Below are positions 1 through 8,304 of a stretch of DNA of 64,000 bases, piece after piece. Origin of the DNA: Halomicrococcus gelatinilyticus (GTDB taxonomy: Archaea > Halobacteriota > Halobacteria > Halobacteriales > Haladaptataceae); contig CP100465.1 in the NCBI GenBank assembly GCA_024227995.1, positions 1,860,001 through 1,924,000 on the forward strand, given 5' to 3'. The translations under genes and the position numbers were made by a program. Under the pieces are notes generated by a model. The model saw nothing but the letters and a program-made list of their open reading frames with translations. It was not told where the DNA came from and made no database searches. How positions within the stretch are numbered: the first letter of the stretch is position 1; every line of letters begins with the position of its first letter.

Positions 1-261
1 GACCGCGTCGGCAAACTCCGCGAGGGCTGGCGCGCGGACGTCGTCGGCCTGACGACCGACGAGACCCGCGCGACGCCGCTGTACGACCCGCTCTCGCACC
101 TGGTGTTCTCGGCCCACGGCGACGACGTCGAGTTCACCATGGTCGACGGCGAGGTGCTGCAGGCGGACGGCGAGGTGCTGGTGGCGGACGCCGACGAGAT
201 CCGGGCGCGAGCGCGGGCGGTCGCGTCGGGACTCGACGGAGCGCCGGACTGTCTCTGCTGA
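1..261 (+). CDS. Amidohydrolase-family enzyme, C-terminal 86 residues only
   Basis: The reading frame is open from the window edge to a TGA at 259. The visible tail has the typical end of cyclic amidohydrolases: a GKLREGWRADVV strand, then DPLSHLVFSAHGDDVEFTMV, then a VDGEVLQADGEVL segment. This matches the C-terminal composite beta domain of the MtaD / S-adenosylhomocysteine deaminase / chlorohydrolase group, which deaminates or dechlorinates nucleoside-like substrates. The metal-binding barrel lies outside the window, so the substrate cannot be read here. Family-level assignment is secure, the exact enzyme is not. Confidence 0.8.
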   Translation, partial: DRVGKLREGWRADVVGLTTDETRATPLYDPLSHLVFSAHGDDVEFTMVDGEVLQADGEVLVADADEIRARARAVASGLDGAPDCLC

Positions 262-499
262 CGCTCCTCGGTCCCGTCGCGTCCGCTCCCGAGTCAGTCG
301 CTCCTGCAATCGGTCAGTGGCGGCCTGAACGTCCGATCCGGCATTCTCCCCCGGGATGTGCGGCGTATCTGGCTCCGGTAGCCACTCTCCCGACCGCTGT
401 GAGCCGGGCCACTCTTTCGACCGCTGCGTGCCGGGCGTATCGCGTGCCAGGCGTCCACTCTTTTGTACGTGTGTGCCGTGAGCGAAGTCGGGCGTCCGA

Positions 500-2092
500 A
501 TGGTCAGCTATCTCGTCAGACTCGTCCGCGTCGGCCTCGCGTTCCTGCCGTTCCTGACGGCGTTCCTCCGTGACCGCCGACGGTTCGTACTCTTCGGCCG
601 GTCGCGGACCCTGACCGACGAGCAGCGCCAGCAGCGCGCCCGCGAACTGCGGGACGCGCTGCTCGACCTGGGCCCGACGTTCATCAAGATCGGACAGGTG
701 CTCTCGACCCGGCCCGACATCGTCCCCGAGACGTACGCCGAGGAGCTGTCGTCGCTCCAGGACGCCGTCCCGCCGGGCGCGTACGGCGAGGCGGAACCGA
801 CCGTCGAGGCCGACGTGGGTCGGGACGTCTACGACGAGTTCGACCCCGACCCGGTCGCTGGCGGGTCGCTCGCGGAGGTGTACGAGGCAACCTACCAGGG
901 GAACCCGGTCGTGGTGAAGGTCCGCCGGCCGGGCATCGTCGCCCTCATCGAGACCGATCTCCGGGTCATCCGCCGCCTGCTGCCCGTCGTCGTCCGCATC
1001 GCCCCGGAGCGTCACCGCTTCTCCCTGCGGAACATGGCGGACGACTTCGAGCGCATCATCCGCGAGGAACTGGACTTCGAGCGCGAGGGGAGGATGATGG
1101 ACGAGATCCGCGAGAACTTCGCGGGCGACGACACCGTCAGAATCCCGCGCCGGTACCCCGACGCGTGCTCCGAGCGCGTGCTCACGATGCAGCGCGTCGA
1201 CAGCATCAAGATAACCGACGTGGACCAGCTTCGCCGGGCCGGCTTCGACCCGGCCGTGATCGCAGAGGACGTCGCGAACGCCTACTTCGAGATGGGGCTG
1301 GAGGACGGCATCTTCCACGGCGACCCCCATCCCGGCAACCTCGGCGTCGACCAGCGGGGTCGCGTCGTCTTCTACGACTTCGGCATGACCGGGCGGTTCA
1401 CGCCGCGGATGCAGGACGCCATCGTCGAACTCTACCTCGCCATCGCCCAGCGCGACGTCGACCGCATCATGGACGTCCTCGTCGACCTCGGCGCGCTCGA
1501 CCCGACGGTCGACCGCGAGGCGATGGCTCGCGTCCTGACGCTCGTCATCGAGGACCTCGAGGGACGGGCCGTCACCGACTGGCGCCGCATCATCACGGAG
1601 GTGACGACCGTCCTCCAGGAGTTCCCCTTCCGCCTCCCGCCCGACCTCATGCTCGTCATCCGGGTCGGCACCGTCGGCGAGGGCGTCCTGCGACAGCTCG
1701 ACCCGCAGTTCGACTTCATCGCGGCGGCGCGCGAGTTCCTCGTCGAGCACGGCTACATGCAGCGCGGCGCTCGGAACGTCGCCGCGGAGACGCGCGGGGA
1801 GGCGTGGGAGTCGTTCCGGGCGGCGCTCCGCACGCCGACGAAGCTGGAGGCGACCCTCGACACGGTCCGGCGCGGCGAGCTCAGCGTCGAGGGCCTGGAC
1901 CTGCACGACCCGCTCACCCGCGTCGGGCGCACCCTGGCGTACGCCATCATCACCGCGTCGTGGGTCGTCGGCTCGTCCATCCTGACCCGCGAGAGCCCGC
2001 TGTTCGGCGCCATCGGGTACGTCATCGCGACCGTCATGACCGTCTTCTTCCTGCTCGCCATCCGCGGTGTCATCCGCGAGGAACGGGGGTAG
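500..2092 (+). CDS. AarF/ABC1/UbiB-type atypical kinase
   Basis: This 530-residue protein is full length for the AarF/UbiB (ABC1/ADCK) family. Visible motifs are the KIGQ segment at about residues 63-66 with the following RPDIVP, an AGGS nucleotide loop at about 120-123 replacing the usual protein-kinase glycine loop, the lysine of VVVKVRRPG at about 140, HGDPHPGN near 273, and DFG near 294. Two hydrophobic helices near the C-terminus should anchor it to the membrane. Family members support isoprenoid quinone biosynthesis as ATPases or kinases. Here the role is inferred from the family. A T-rich stretch about 45 nt upstream may be its promoter. Confidence 0.92.
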   Translation: MVSYLVRLVRVGLAFLPFLTAFLRDRRRFVLFGRSRTLTDEQRQQRARELRDALLDLGPTFIKIGQVLSTRPDIVPETYAEELSSLQDAVPPGAYGEAEPTVEADVGRDVYDEFDPDPVAGGSLAEVYEATYQGNPVVVKVRRPGIVALIETDLRVIRRLLPVVVRIAPERHRFSLRNMADDFERIIREELDFEREGRMMDEIRENFAGDDTVRIPRRYPDACSERVLTMQRVDSIKITDVDQLRRAGFDPAVIAEDVANAYFEMGLEDGIFHGDPHPGNLGVDQRGRVVFYDFGMTGRFTPRMQDAIVELYLAIAQRDVDRIMDVLVDLGALDPTVDREAMARVLTLVIEDLEGRAVTDWRRIITEVTTVLQEFPFRLPPDLMLVIRVGTVGEGVLRQLDPQFDFIAAAREFLVEHGYMQRGARNVAAETRGEAWESFRAALRTPTKLEATLDTVRRGELSVEGLDLHDPLTRVGRTLAYAIITASWVVGSSILTRESPLFGAIGYVIATVMTVFFLLAIRGVIREERG

Positions 2093-2243
2093 TTCGGAGG
2101 CGGCGACGGTGCTCCGCCGGGGGACGACGACGCCACACCGGGGGGCGGCGACGGTGCAACGGACGCACCGGCCGCCGCTTCGTCCACGCTTGTTCACGCA
2201 GGCAGCACGTTTAGGGGACTCATCGCCCTACTCCGTGGGCACG

Positions 2244-2804
2244 ATGGTCGACGTGATGGGACACTTCGGGATGGCACTGCTCTGGGCGCTGCCGGCGCTC
2301 GTCGTCTGGAACGGGCGGGCGAGCCTCGCGTTCATCGCGCTCGTGCTCTCCACGGCGATGTTGCCGGACGTCGATCTGGTGTTGAGCCAGTTCCTGCCGA
2401 TCGCCCACCACGGCATCACGCACACCGTCCTGTTCGTGGTGACGGTCGGCGTCGTCGCCGGTGCCGTCGTCGAGTACGGACTCAAGTCGTGGCTCGAACG
2501 CGCCTGGCTGCGCAGCGAGGGCCACACCATCTCGGCCGGCGCGCTGTTCGTCTTCGTGGCGGGCGCGCTCGTCCTCGGCGGGTTCAGCCACCTGTTCGCC
2601 GACATGCTGTCTGCGCCCGACATCGCCAAGCCGGTCGAGCCGTTCTGGCCCCTGTTTAGCAAGCCCTGGTCGGTCGACGTCGCCTGGTACAACTCGCCGT
2701 GGTGGAACCGCGGTCTGCTGGCGATCGCGGCGACGCTTCACCTCGTGGTCGGCTACCTCGACTTCGACGTCGACCACCCGTACCGCATCTCCGGCGAGTC
2801 GTAG
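2244..2804 (+). CDS. Membrane-bound metal-dependent hydrolase (YdjM family)
   Basis: The 186-residue product starts MVDVMGHFGMALLW and carries the family signature: an N-terminal GHF, a PDVD motif after the second helix, and an HHGITHT motif that supplies metal-binding histidines. Several hydrophobic helices follow. This is the YdjM / LexA-binding inner-membrane hydrolase family, whose substrate is generally unknown. The frame is open further upstream, but those residues are basic and low-complexity and overlap the preceding kinase gene. A TTTAGG element about 35 nt before the ATG at 2244 supports the internal start; an ATG at 2256 is also possible. Confidence 0.85.
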   Translation: MVDVMGHFGMALLWALPALVVWNGRASLAFIALVLSTAMLPDVDLVLSQFLPIAHHGITHTVLFVVTVGVVAGAVVEYGLKSWLERAWLRSEGHTISAGALFVFVAGALVLGGFSHLFADMLSAPDIAKPVEPFWPLFSKPWSVDVAWYNSPWWNRGLLAIAATLHLVVGYLDFDVDHPYRISGES

Positions 2805-2951
2805 AGCGCCCCGTCGTCGGTTCTCGGTGCAGCGCCCGTCGGTGTGGGACGGTCGCTCGGGCCGGTAGGTGGCCCCTGACTCTTTAATTCGGGGTTCAGG
2901 CAGGGTATAACAATCAGTCAGCCATCCGTTTCAGCGTCCGAGTGACCTCCG

Positions 2952-4319
2952 ATGACTCGACAATCTGCTCCGACGACCCGACGTAGCGTCCTGCGACTGT
3001 CAGGCGCCGTACTCGCGGCGACGTCGCTCGCCGGGTGCTCCGGCCTGACGTCCTGGGACGACGAGGGGAAGCGGACGCGGACGACCACGGAGAACGAACC
3101 GACGACCACACGGAGCGAACCGATCGACGCCGACCAGGTGTCGCTCCGGAAGCGGGGACAGATACGGCCGTCGCCGGGGTCGCCGCCCGGCGGCGGCTAC
3201 TCCGAGACCGAGGTCCGGGACGACGGTCGCTACGCCATCCTCGGGACCAAGTGGGGCACCTCCGGGTCCTATCTCGTCGACGTCTCGGACCCGACCGCCC
3301 CCGAACAGGTCCACCATCTCGACAATCCGGACGCCGCGCCGAACCTGGACGTCAAGTTCGGCCACCGGACGGGACTGTACTACCGGGCGATAGAGCGGAC
3401 CTGGCCCGGGAACTTCGAGGTCGTCGACTACGGCCACTCGGCCGGGTCGCCGTCCGACCCGACGGTCGTCGGCTCCGTCGACGAGGGGAAGTCGCACAAC
3501 CTGACGCCCCACCCGACGGAGCCGGTCCTCTACACGGTGAACTACGACCTGGAGACCAACGGGTTCGACGCGTACGACCTGAGCGACCCGACGGCCCCGC
3601 GCAAGACCGGCCAGTACGGGCCGCAGGGCGCGTGCCACGACGTCAACGTCGACCCGGACCGGGAGGTGCTCTGCGCCGCGTTCCAGGGCGGCGAGTACAT
3701 CGGGTTCGTCCTCTACGACGTGAGCGCCCCGCGGCAGCCGACCGAGATCGGGCGCTTCGACTACGACGAACGCACGCAGTACGACCAGGTGGAAATCGGC
3801 GAGGAGGCGTTCGGACGCGCCCACCACGGCCACTTCGACCCGCGCCGCGACCTGCTCTACCTCGGCGACGAGCGCGTCAAGGGGAGTCCCGGCGGCAAGC
3901 ACGTCTTCGACGTCGGATGGCGGGACGGGTCGCTGTCCGACCCCGTCCCTGTCGGGTTCACCCTCTCCCCGAACGCCCAGCGCATGAACCCGGACGACAC
4001 CGCGGCGTACTTCGACTGGACCGGCCACCACTTCGCCGTCGTCCCGCTGCAGGACGCGACGCTGCTCGCCGCCGGCGACTGGCACGAGGGCGTCGTGCTG
4101 TACGACGTCACCGACCCGACGAACCCGCACCCGGTCGACCGGTACCAGACCGACGACGGCACGGAATCGCTGACGCCGAACGACACGGTCTCGCGGTTCG
4201 GCGAACCGCCGATGGCGTGGCGGGCCGACTACCACGGCTCGGACGACCGGCGACTCGTCGTCGCCAGCGACTCGTTCACCGGCCTCTACACGTTCGAGTT
4301 GACGTCGGGGTCGGCGTAG
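2952..4319 (+). CDS. Tat-exported lipoprotein with LVIVD-like beta-propeller repeats
   Basis: The N-terminus has a twin-arginine signal (TRRSVLRLSG) and a lipobox ending LAGC. A Thr-, Arg- and Glu-rich linker follows, then about 370 residues of repeated units with motifs such as YLVDVSDPTAPEQV, YDLSDPTAPRKT, YDVSAPRQPTEI and YDVTDPTNPHPV. These YDVSDPTxP repeats are typical of LVIVD propeller proteins, which are extracellular in haloarchaea and mostly lack a known ligand. An expected lipid anchor on the outer face of the membrane is inferred from the lipobox. A TTTAATTC element near 2883 and a TATAAC near 2906 are candidate promoters. Confidence 0.88.
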   Translation: MTRQSAPTTRRSVLRLSGAVLAATSLAGCSGLTSWDDEGKRTRTTTENEPTTTRSEPIDADQVSLRKRGQIRPSPGSPPGGGYSETEVRDDGRYAILGTKWGTSGSYLVDVSDPTAPEQVHHLDNPDAAPNLDVKFGHRTGLYYRAIERTWPGNFEVVDYGHSAGSPSDPTVVGSVDEGKSHNLTPHPTEPVLYTVNYDLETNGFDAYDLSDPTAPRKTGQYGPQGACHDVNVDPDREVLCAAFQGGEYIGFVLYDVSAPRQPTEIGRFDYDERTQYDQVEIGEEAFGRAHHGHFDPRRDLLYLGDERVKGSPGGKHVFDVGWRDGSLSDPVPVGFTLSPNAQRMNPDDTAAYFDWTGHHFAVVPLQDATLLAAGDWHEGVVLYDVTDPTNPHPVDRYQTDDGTESLTPNDTVSRFGEPPMAWRADYHGSDDRRLVVASDSFTGLYTFELTSGSA

Positions 4320-4337
4320 CGCGTCGTCTGGCGACGA

Positions 4338-4922
4338 CTACTCCCTGCCCATCGCGTGGAACTCGTCGTTCGGTCGCCAGTCGGCGAACGTGGCCATCCG
4401 GTTCGAGAGGTTGAAGAAGGCCGTCACGCTCCCGATGTCCCAGACCTCCTCGTCGCTGTAGCCGGCGTCGCGCAGTCGCTGCAGGTCATCTTCGGTCACC
4501 TCCGTCGGGCGCTCGGTGAGCTTCACCGCCACGTCGAGCATCGCCATCCGCTTCTCGCTCACGTCCGCCTGGCGGTAGTTCGCCACCAGCTGGTCGGCGA
4601 GCGTCGGTCGCTTCGCGTAGATGCGGACGAGCGCGCCGTGGGCGACGTTGCAGTAGTAGCAGTGGTTGACGCCGGAGACGGCGACGATGATCATCTCCAC
4701 CTCCTCGCGGTCGAGCGCCGTGTCGTCGACGAGCGCGTCGTGGTAGTCCACGAACGCGCGGAAGTGGGACGGCTTGTACGCGAGCGCCGCGAACACGTTC
4801 GGCGTGAACCCGGCGCGCTCGGTCTCCTCGTCGATGCGCTCCCGGAGGTCGTCGGGAATCTCGTCGTAGTCCGGAACCGGGAATCGCCGCTGTGCGTCGT
4901 CGTCGAGTGTCGCGTCGGACAT
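4338..4922 (-). CDS. AhpD-like / peroxidase-related alkylhydroperoxidase
   Basis: The 194-residue protein belongs to the carboxymuconolactone decarboxylase / AhpD fold. The catalytic CxxCxxxH signature is intact in NHCYYCNVAHG at about residues 92-102. Two redox cysteines and the following histidine would carry the peroxide-reducing or thiol-relay chemistry. The length and the C-terminal DWRPNDEFHAMGR match the peroxidase-related enzyme subfamily (uncharacterized peroxidase-related enzyme). It is transcribed towards the lipoprotein gene and separated from it by only 18 nt. The physiological substrate is not evident. Confidence 0.88.
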   Translation of the reverse strand: MSDATLDDDAQRRFPVPDYDEIPDDLRERIDEETERAGFTPNVFAALAYKPSHFRAFVDYHDALVDDTALDREEVEMIIVAVSGVNHCYYCNVAHGALVRIYAKRPTLADQLVANYRQADVSEKRMAMLDVAVKLTERPTEVTEDDLQRLRDAGYSDEEVWDIGSVTAFFNLSNRMATFADWRPNDEFHAMGRE

Positions 4923-5009
4923 GGCTCCGCGTTTGGTGTGCTGTCACTTAACGATGTAGCGTGGGCCGCGGCGGTGTACGCAGCGTTCCCGTGAGACGCT
5001 TCGCCCCCC

Positions 5010-5080
5010 GTGTCCGCTCGTCGTAGAATCGAACCGGCGCGACGATAGTCTGAACCGGGGCGAGACTCGCTGCGTTCCCC
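5010..5080. repeat. Diverged orphan copy of the tRNA-Arg tail repeat
   Basis: The segment around 5016-5066 (CGCTCGTCGTAGAATCG, then GGCGCGACGATAGTCTGAACC) aligns base by base with the unit repeated before tRNA-Arg at 9335-9387, with about ten scattered changes. It contains the remnant of the acceptor-plus-T-arm copy. No tRNA lies beside it. It sits in the gap between the AhpD-like gene and the small secreted protein. Confidence 0.65.
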
Positions 5081-5143
5081 ACGGCCGCACGTCGAACCGT
5101 ATCGACGATCTTGCGTCGTAGTCGGGCCGACGGTGACGATGGG

Positions 5144-5416
5144 TTACCCGACCGGCGAGGCAGTCGGAGCCCGCTTCTCGTCCGGGACCGACCCCCGGTC
5201 AGCGACGTTCGTCGTCGTCACGCCCGCGGTCGTCGTCCCGTTCGCCGCGGTCGTCTGCCCCTGTACTGCGGACTGTACCTGCTGGTAGCGAACAGACGGC
5301 GTCGTCTGGTCCGTCCGGCGCTCCGACGCCGTCACGCCGACCGGCGCGGCGACCGCACTCGCCAGCAGCAGGACGACGACGACCGCCGTTCGTTTGGCCT
5401 TCACCGTGGTCTCCAT
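5144..5416 (-). CDS. Small secreted Thr-rich protein, unknown function
   Basis: The 90-residue product begins METTVKAKR followed by a hydrophobic run (TAVVVVLLLASAVAAPVGV), a plain Sec-type signal or anchor. The remainder is polar with TTAANGTTTAGVTTT repeats and Q-rich stretches, suggesting an extracellular or surface-exposed tail with O-glycosylation potential. The frame is open further upstream, but that part is not protein-like. I do not recognise the family. It is divergent from the PPC-domain surface protein 300 nt away. I see no other feature in 5417-5716 than the presumed promoters of these two genes. Confidence 0.55.
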   Translation of the reverse strand: METTVKAKRTAVVVVLLLASAVAAPVGVTASERRTDQTTPSVRYQQVQSAVQGQTTAANGTTTAGVTTTNVADRGSVPDEKRAPTASPVG

Positions 5417-5716
5417 CGTGTCCAGGCGCTTGCCCGACCAGCAGCGGCTTGAAGCCCGCAAATCGTTCACCGCGCCGAACGACCGTAGTGACACGATTCC
5501 CGGTGCCGTTCGCAGCGAGACCGTCGTTATTCCGGCCGTATGTCGACGACGGACGGCGGACACGGGCCGCCCCGACGCGGGCGAGAATTAGCCCCACTGT
5601 CGAGTCCGCGACAGGGTATTCCCCAGCAACGGGGTCGTAACGCACACAACGCTGCGAACGGCCGGCGGTGTTTACGACGCGGGACGGCGAGTCGGTTCCC
5701 GGAGTGACACGACCTG

Positions 5717-6571
5717 ATGACAGCCTCATCCCGCAGTCGAACGCTCGTCCTGCTCGCGGTCCTGGGGATGATCGTGTGGGGCGCCGGCGTGGACGCGTTC
5801 GCGACCCACGCTCAGCAGCCCGTCGAGTCGAATGCGGAGCGCGGCACGCTGGCCGCGGTGCAGACGACCTCGGGGAGCGCCGATCCGTACGAACCCAACG
5901 ACAACTACACGCAGGCGACGCCGATAGAGTCCGGTCAGGTCGCGGCGGCCGCACTCGACCACCGGGGGGACGTCGACTGGTACGCGGTCCAGGCACAGAG
6001 CGGGCAGAACCTCACCATCGAACTCGAAGCCGCTCGTAACCTCACGACCCGGCGCGGCACTCCGGGGACGCTGTTCTTCCGCGTCTTCACGCCGAGCGGG
6101 AACGTGGTTCCGATCGGTCCGCAGGACTTCGGCCTGGTGAACCGGTCCCAGTACGTGTCGGTCTCCGGTATCACCAACCAGTCCGGCGACTACCTCGTGC
6201 AGGTCGGGTCGGTCTACGGGACCGGTTCCTACGCGTTGCGCGCGACGACGCAGGCGGCGACTGCCGGCGGTGCGGCGACCCAGGGTTCGTTCACGATCGT
6301 CGATAGCTGGGTGCCCACCACGACGACCACGACGACCACGACGACCACGACGACCACGACGACCACGACGACCACGACGACTACGACGACGCTGACGTCG
6401 ACGCCGACGGTGACGACCACCGGCGTCTCGACGCCGACGCGAACCCCGGGGACCGCCCCCGGCGCCGGCGTCGAGAACACTACCGGATTCATCGACGATG
6501 GGACGACGGCCGGCGGCGGCGTCGGTACGCCCAGCGGCGGCACGGTCGGGGTCAACTCGAGCGAGTACTAG
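5717..6571 (+). CDS. Secreted PPC-domain protein on a polythreonine stalk
   Basis: The 284-residue product has an N-terminal hydrophobic signal (LVLLAVLGMIVWGAGV) and then a bacterial pre-peptidase C-terminal (PPC) domain. Its hallmarks are DPYEPNDNYTQATPI, GDVDWYAVQAQSGQNLTIEL and GDYLVQVGSVYGTGSYAL. From about residue 201 a run of roughly 25 consecutive threonines forms a stalk, followed by a Thr/Pro/Gly-rich tail. No protease domain and no PGF-CTERM or other sorting signal is visible, so it is a stand-alone PPC protein, secreted or surface attached. Several NxT/S sequons fit archaeal N-glycosylation. PPC domains bind or shield partners, but the partner here is unknown. Confidence 0.8.
   Translation: MTASSRSRTLVLLAVLGMIVWGAGVDAFATHAQQPVESNAERGTLAAVQTTSGSADPYEPNDNYTQATPIESGQVAAAALDHRGDVDWYAVQAQSGQNLTIELEAARNLTTRRGTPGTLFFRVFTPSGNVVPIGPQDFGLVNRSQYVSVSGITNQSGDYLVQVGSVYGTGSYALRATTQAATAGGAATQGSFTIVDSWVPTTTTTTTTTTTTTTTTTTTTTTTTTLTSTPTVTTTGVSTPTRTPGTAPGAGVENTTGFIDDGTTAGGGVGTPSGGTVGVNSSEY
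6316..6390 (+). repeat. ACGACC-type hexanucleotide repeat (polythreonine stalk)
   Basis: About twelve tandem copies of the hexamer ACGACC encode alternating ACG and ACC threonine codons in the PPC-domain gene. The last copies are interrupted by ACT. Because the unit is two whole codons, unit gain or loss changes stalk length without a frameshift. Confidence 0.95.
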
Positions 6572-6621
6572 CACCGACGTCGCCAACCGCGTCGTTCCGC
6601 GACGCTCCACTCCCTGATCCA

Positions 6622-6695
6622 GATCCCTCGCTTGCGACGATTCGCTCCTCACGTCCGTTCGTCGCAGAATCGAGCGGGCGCGACGGGAGTTCGTT
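6622..6695. repeat. Orphan copy of the tRNA-Arg tail repeat
   Basis: From CCCTCGCTTGCGACGATTCG through GTCGCAGAATCG to GGGCGCGACGGGA this segment is nearly identical to the unit at 9455-9520 beside tRNA-Arg, including the hairpin CGATTC...GAATCG and the copied acceptor strand. No tRNA gene is adjacent. It lies just downstream of the PPC-domain gene. Confidence 0.85.
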
Positions 6696-6801
6696 CAGCC
6701 GTCGAACGAACGTACTGGAACCCAACACAGACGTTCTCCTGACGCTATCCGAGAATACGATACTCGACTGTGTCATCGCGCTGAGGACAATACGCTAACA
6801 C

Positions 6802-7335
6802 TTGCCGTCCCGATGTTGGCGACACGGGGCGACCTGGACGACGTGGACCAGAGTCCTCTACTCGCTCCGGGAGGATGCCCGGGACGTGACTGCACAGGAT
6901 ATGGCCGACCGCGTCGGCGTCTCCCCCAGCACCATCCGCAATCGAATCGACCGACTCGAAGCGGACGGCATCATCAGTGGCTACCATCCGGAGGTCGACC
7001 ACGAGGCAGCCAATCTTCCGTTGCAAGTGTCGTCCGTCATCTCCGCGCCGTCCGACGAACTCGAGTCACATTCGCGCGAACTGCGGGGAATCCAGGGCAT
7101 TATCGACGTTCGGGAGATGCTCACCGGCCGACGTAACATTCACGTCGACGTCGTCGGGACGAGCACGACCGACATCACGCGAACCACGGACGCGATCGAC
7201 GACCTCGGCGTCGACACCGAGAGTTCGGAGACGATGCGGACGCGGCACGTCCAGCCGTTCACCCACTTCTTCTTCCAGGGGACTGGATCGATGAGCACCC
7301 GCGGCGAACACGACGAGGACGACTCCCCTGCCTGA
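6802..7335 (+). CDS. Lrp/AsnC-type transcriptional regulator, N-terminus apparently frameshifted
   Basis: From about position 6852 the product is a normal Lrp/AsnC regulator: VLYSLREDARDVTAQDMADRVGVSPSTIRNRIDRLEADGIISGYHPEVD is the winged HTH, and the rest is the ligand-binding RAM-like domain with VREMLTGRRNIHVDVVG. The usual N-terminal LDDVD motif is present at 6828-6845 in a different frame, which begins at the ATG at 6813. A one-base insertion or two-base deletion near 6850 would join them. As written the in-frame start is a TTG at 6802 and the first 15 residues are not family-like. It may be a recent pseudogene, a sequencing error, or use a downstream GTG. Confidence 0.7.
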   Translation: MPSRCWRHGATWTTWTRVLYSLREDARDVTAQDMADRVGVSPSTIRNRIDRLEADGIISGYHPEVDHEAANLPLQVSSVISAPSDELESHSRELRGIQGIIDVREMLTGRRNIHVDVVGTSTTDITRTTDAIDDLGVDTESSETMRTRHVQPFTHFFFQGTGSMSTRGEHDEDDSPA

Positions 7336-7459
7336 AATATGGGGGACGACGTCTGGTTTCTGTGATTGTTCCCGGTGGGGTGTCACTCACTTCATCACGC
7401 AACCAGTTTCTCTGAAAATGTTCCGCATTTACACACGTTCGACCCCCATCTCTACGTGT

Positions 7460-7792
7460 ATGTTAGATACGAAACTGTCCGTGTTGGCGAACGGCCACCG
7501 ACGACGGTTGCTCAACATCCTGGCACAGACGAACCCCTCGGACGAGCCGATCCCCACGTCGCGCGCGGTACAGGCCGACGGTGGGACTCCCTCCGCCGAC
7601 GGCGGAAAACATCCCGAGTCGATCAAACTGTATCACGTCCACCTCCCGAAGCTAGCAGACCACGGATACGTCGACTGGAATCAAGAGGCACGGACCGTGG
7701 CGAGGGGTCCGCAGTTCGAGAACATCGTACCACTTCTCACTGCACTGAACGAGATGCAAGATGTACTCTCCGAAGATGGCGTTCCGGACTGA
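7460..7792 (+). CDS. HTH regulator of the haloarchaeal DUF7344 type
   Basis: The 110-residue product starts MLDTKLSVLANGHRRRLLNIL, the pattern of small haloarchaeal ArsR-like winged-helix proteins (DUF7344), continues through IKLYHVHLPKLADHGYVDWN (recognition helix and wing) and ends in a short helix (IVPLLTALNEMQDVL). The frame is open 14 codons upstream, but the ATG at 7460 gives the conserved N-terminus. It probably acts as a dimeric DNA-binding repressor, with unknown targets. It follows the Lrp/AsnC-type gene by about 120 nt and precedes a TrmB regulator, so three regulators stand in a row. Confidence 0.72.
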   Translation: MLDTKLSVLANGHRRRLLNILAQTNPSDEPIPTSRAVQADGGTPSADGGKHPESIKLYHVHLPKLADHGYVDWNQEARTVARGPQFENIVPLLTALNEMQDVLSEDGVPD

Positions 7793-8304
7793 CATCTCGT
7801 GGCAAAAACTGCCACGGATGTGGCAGCTCGGCACGGAGCAGCGATCGGTTGGGACCCATACGAGCTCCGTGCACACGTTGGTTCGCACTCCCCGGGTATA
7901 ACCTTACTGTGATTATCTGAGTTACTCCTCTGGCGGTCGACGAAGCGACCCACTGAGACGTGGCCGCCAGCGGGGTGCGCGAGAGCGACCCCTGTTCTCG
8001 CCTCCGGGTTGTATCGCCAGTGTCAGCTGCAGGATAGCAGTGTGATATCCCGAATTATCGCCCAGAAATCTGCGCATTAAGTGGGTCTGTCCTGTTGATT
8101 CTCGAACTCCTGGGGAAAATATACTCACAATCCGCAATGTGATAGTGTCCGAATGAGTGTGGTTCAAGACCGAGAAAGCATTTGGCGTAACTGTGACCAG
8201 GAGTTCTTCCAGCGGGAATCGGTCGGTGGGAGAGCAACTGACTTGTGAGCGGCGACGGAACACCACAGACAGCACCGGAACCGCCGGTCGCATGGTTGGG
8301 ACCC
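7793..8304. other. Gene-poor intergenic stretch with a short palindrome
   Basis: No convincing gene is seen in these 512 bases. They are less GC-rich than the surroundings. Directly after the DUF7344-type gene there is a perfect inverted repeat, GTGGCA and TGCCAC separated by AAAAC (7799-7815), followed by a partly overlapping GCCAC...GTGGC. It could be an operator or a transcript end. AT-rich sequence near 8110-8130 could hold a promoter for the TrmB gene. Confidence 0.45.

Noticed and set aside
6229-6555. Minus-strand frame with a long polyvaline run
   Set aside because: It is the complement of the ACG/ACC threonine repeat of the PPC-domain gene; no membrane protein has such a run.
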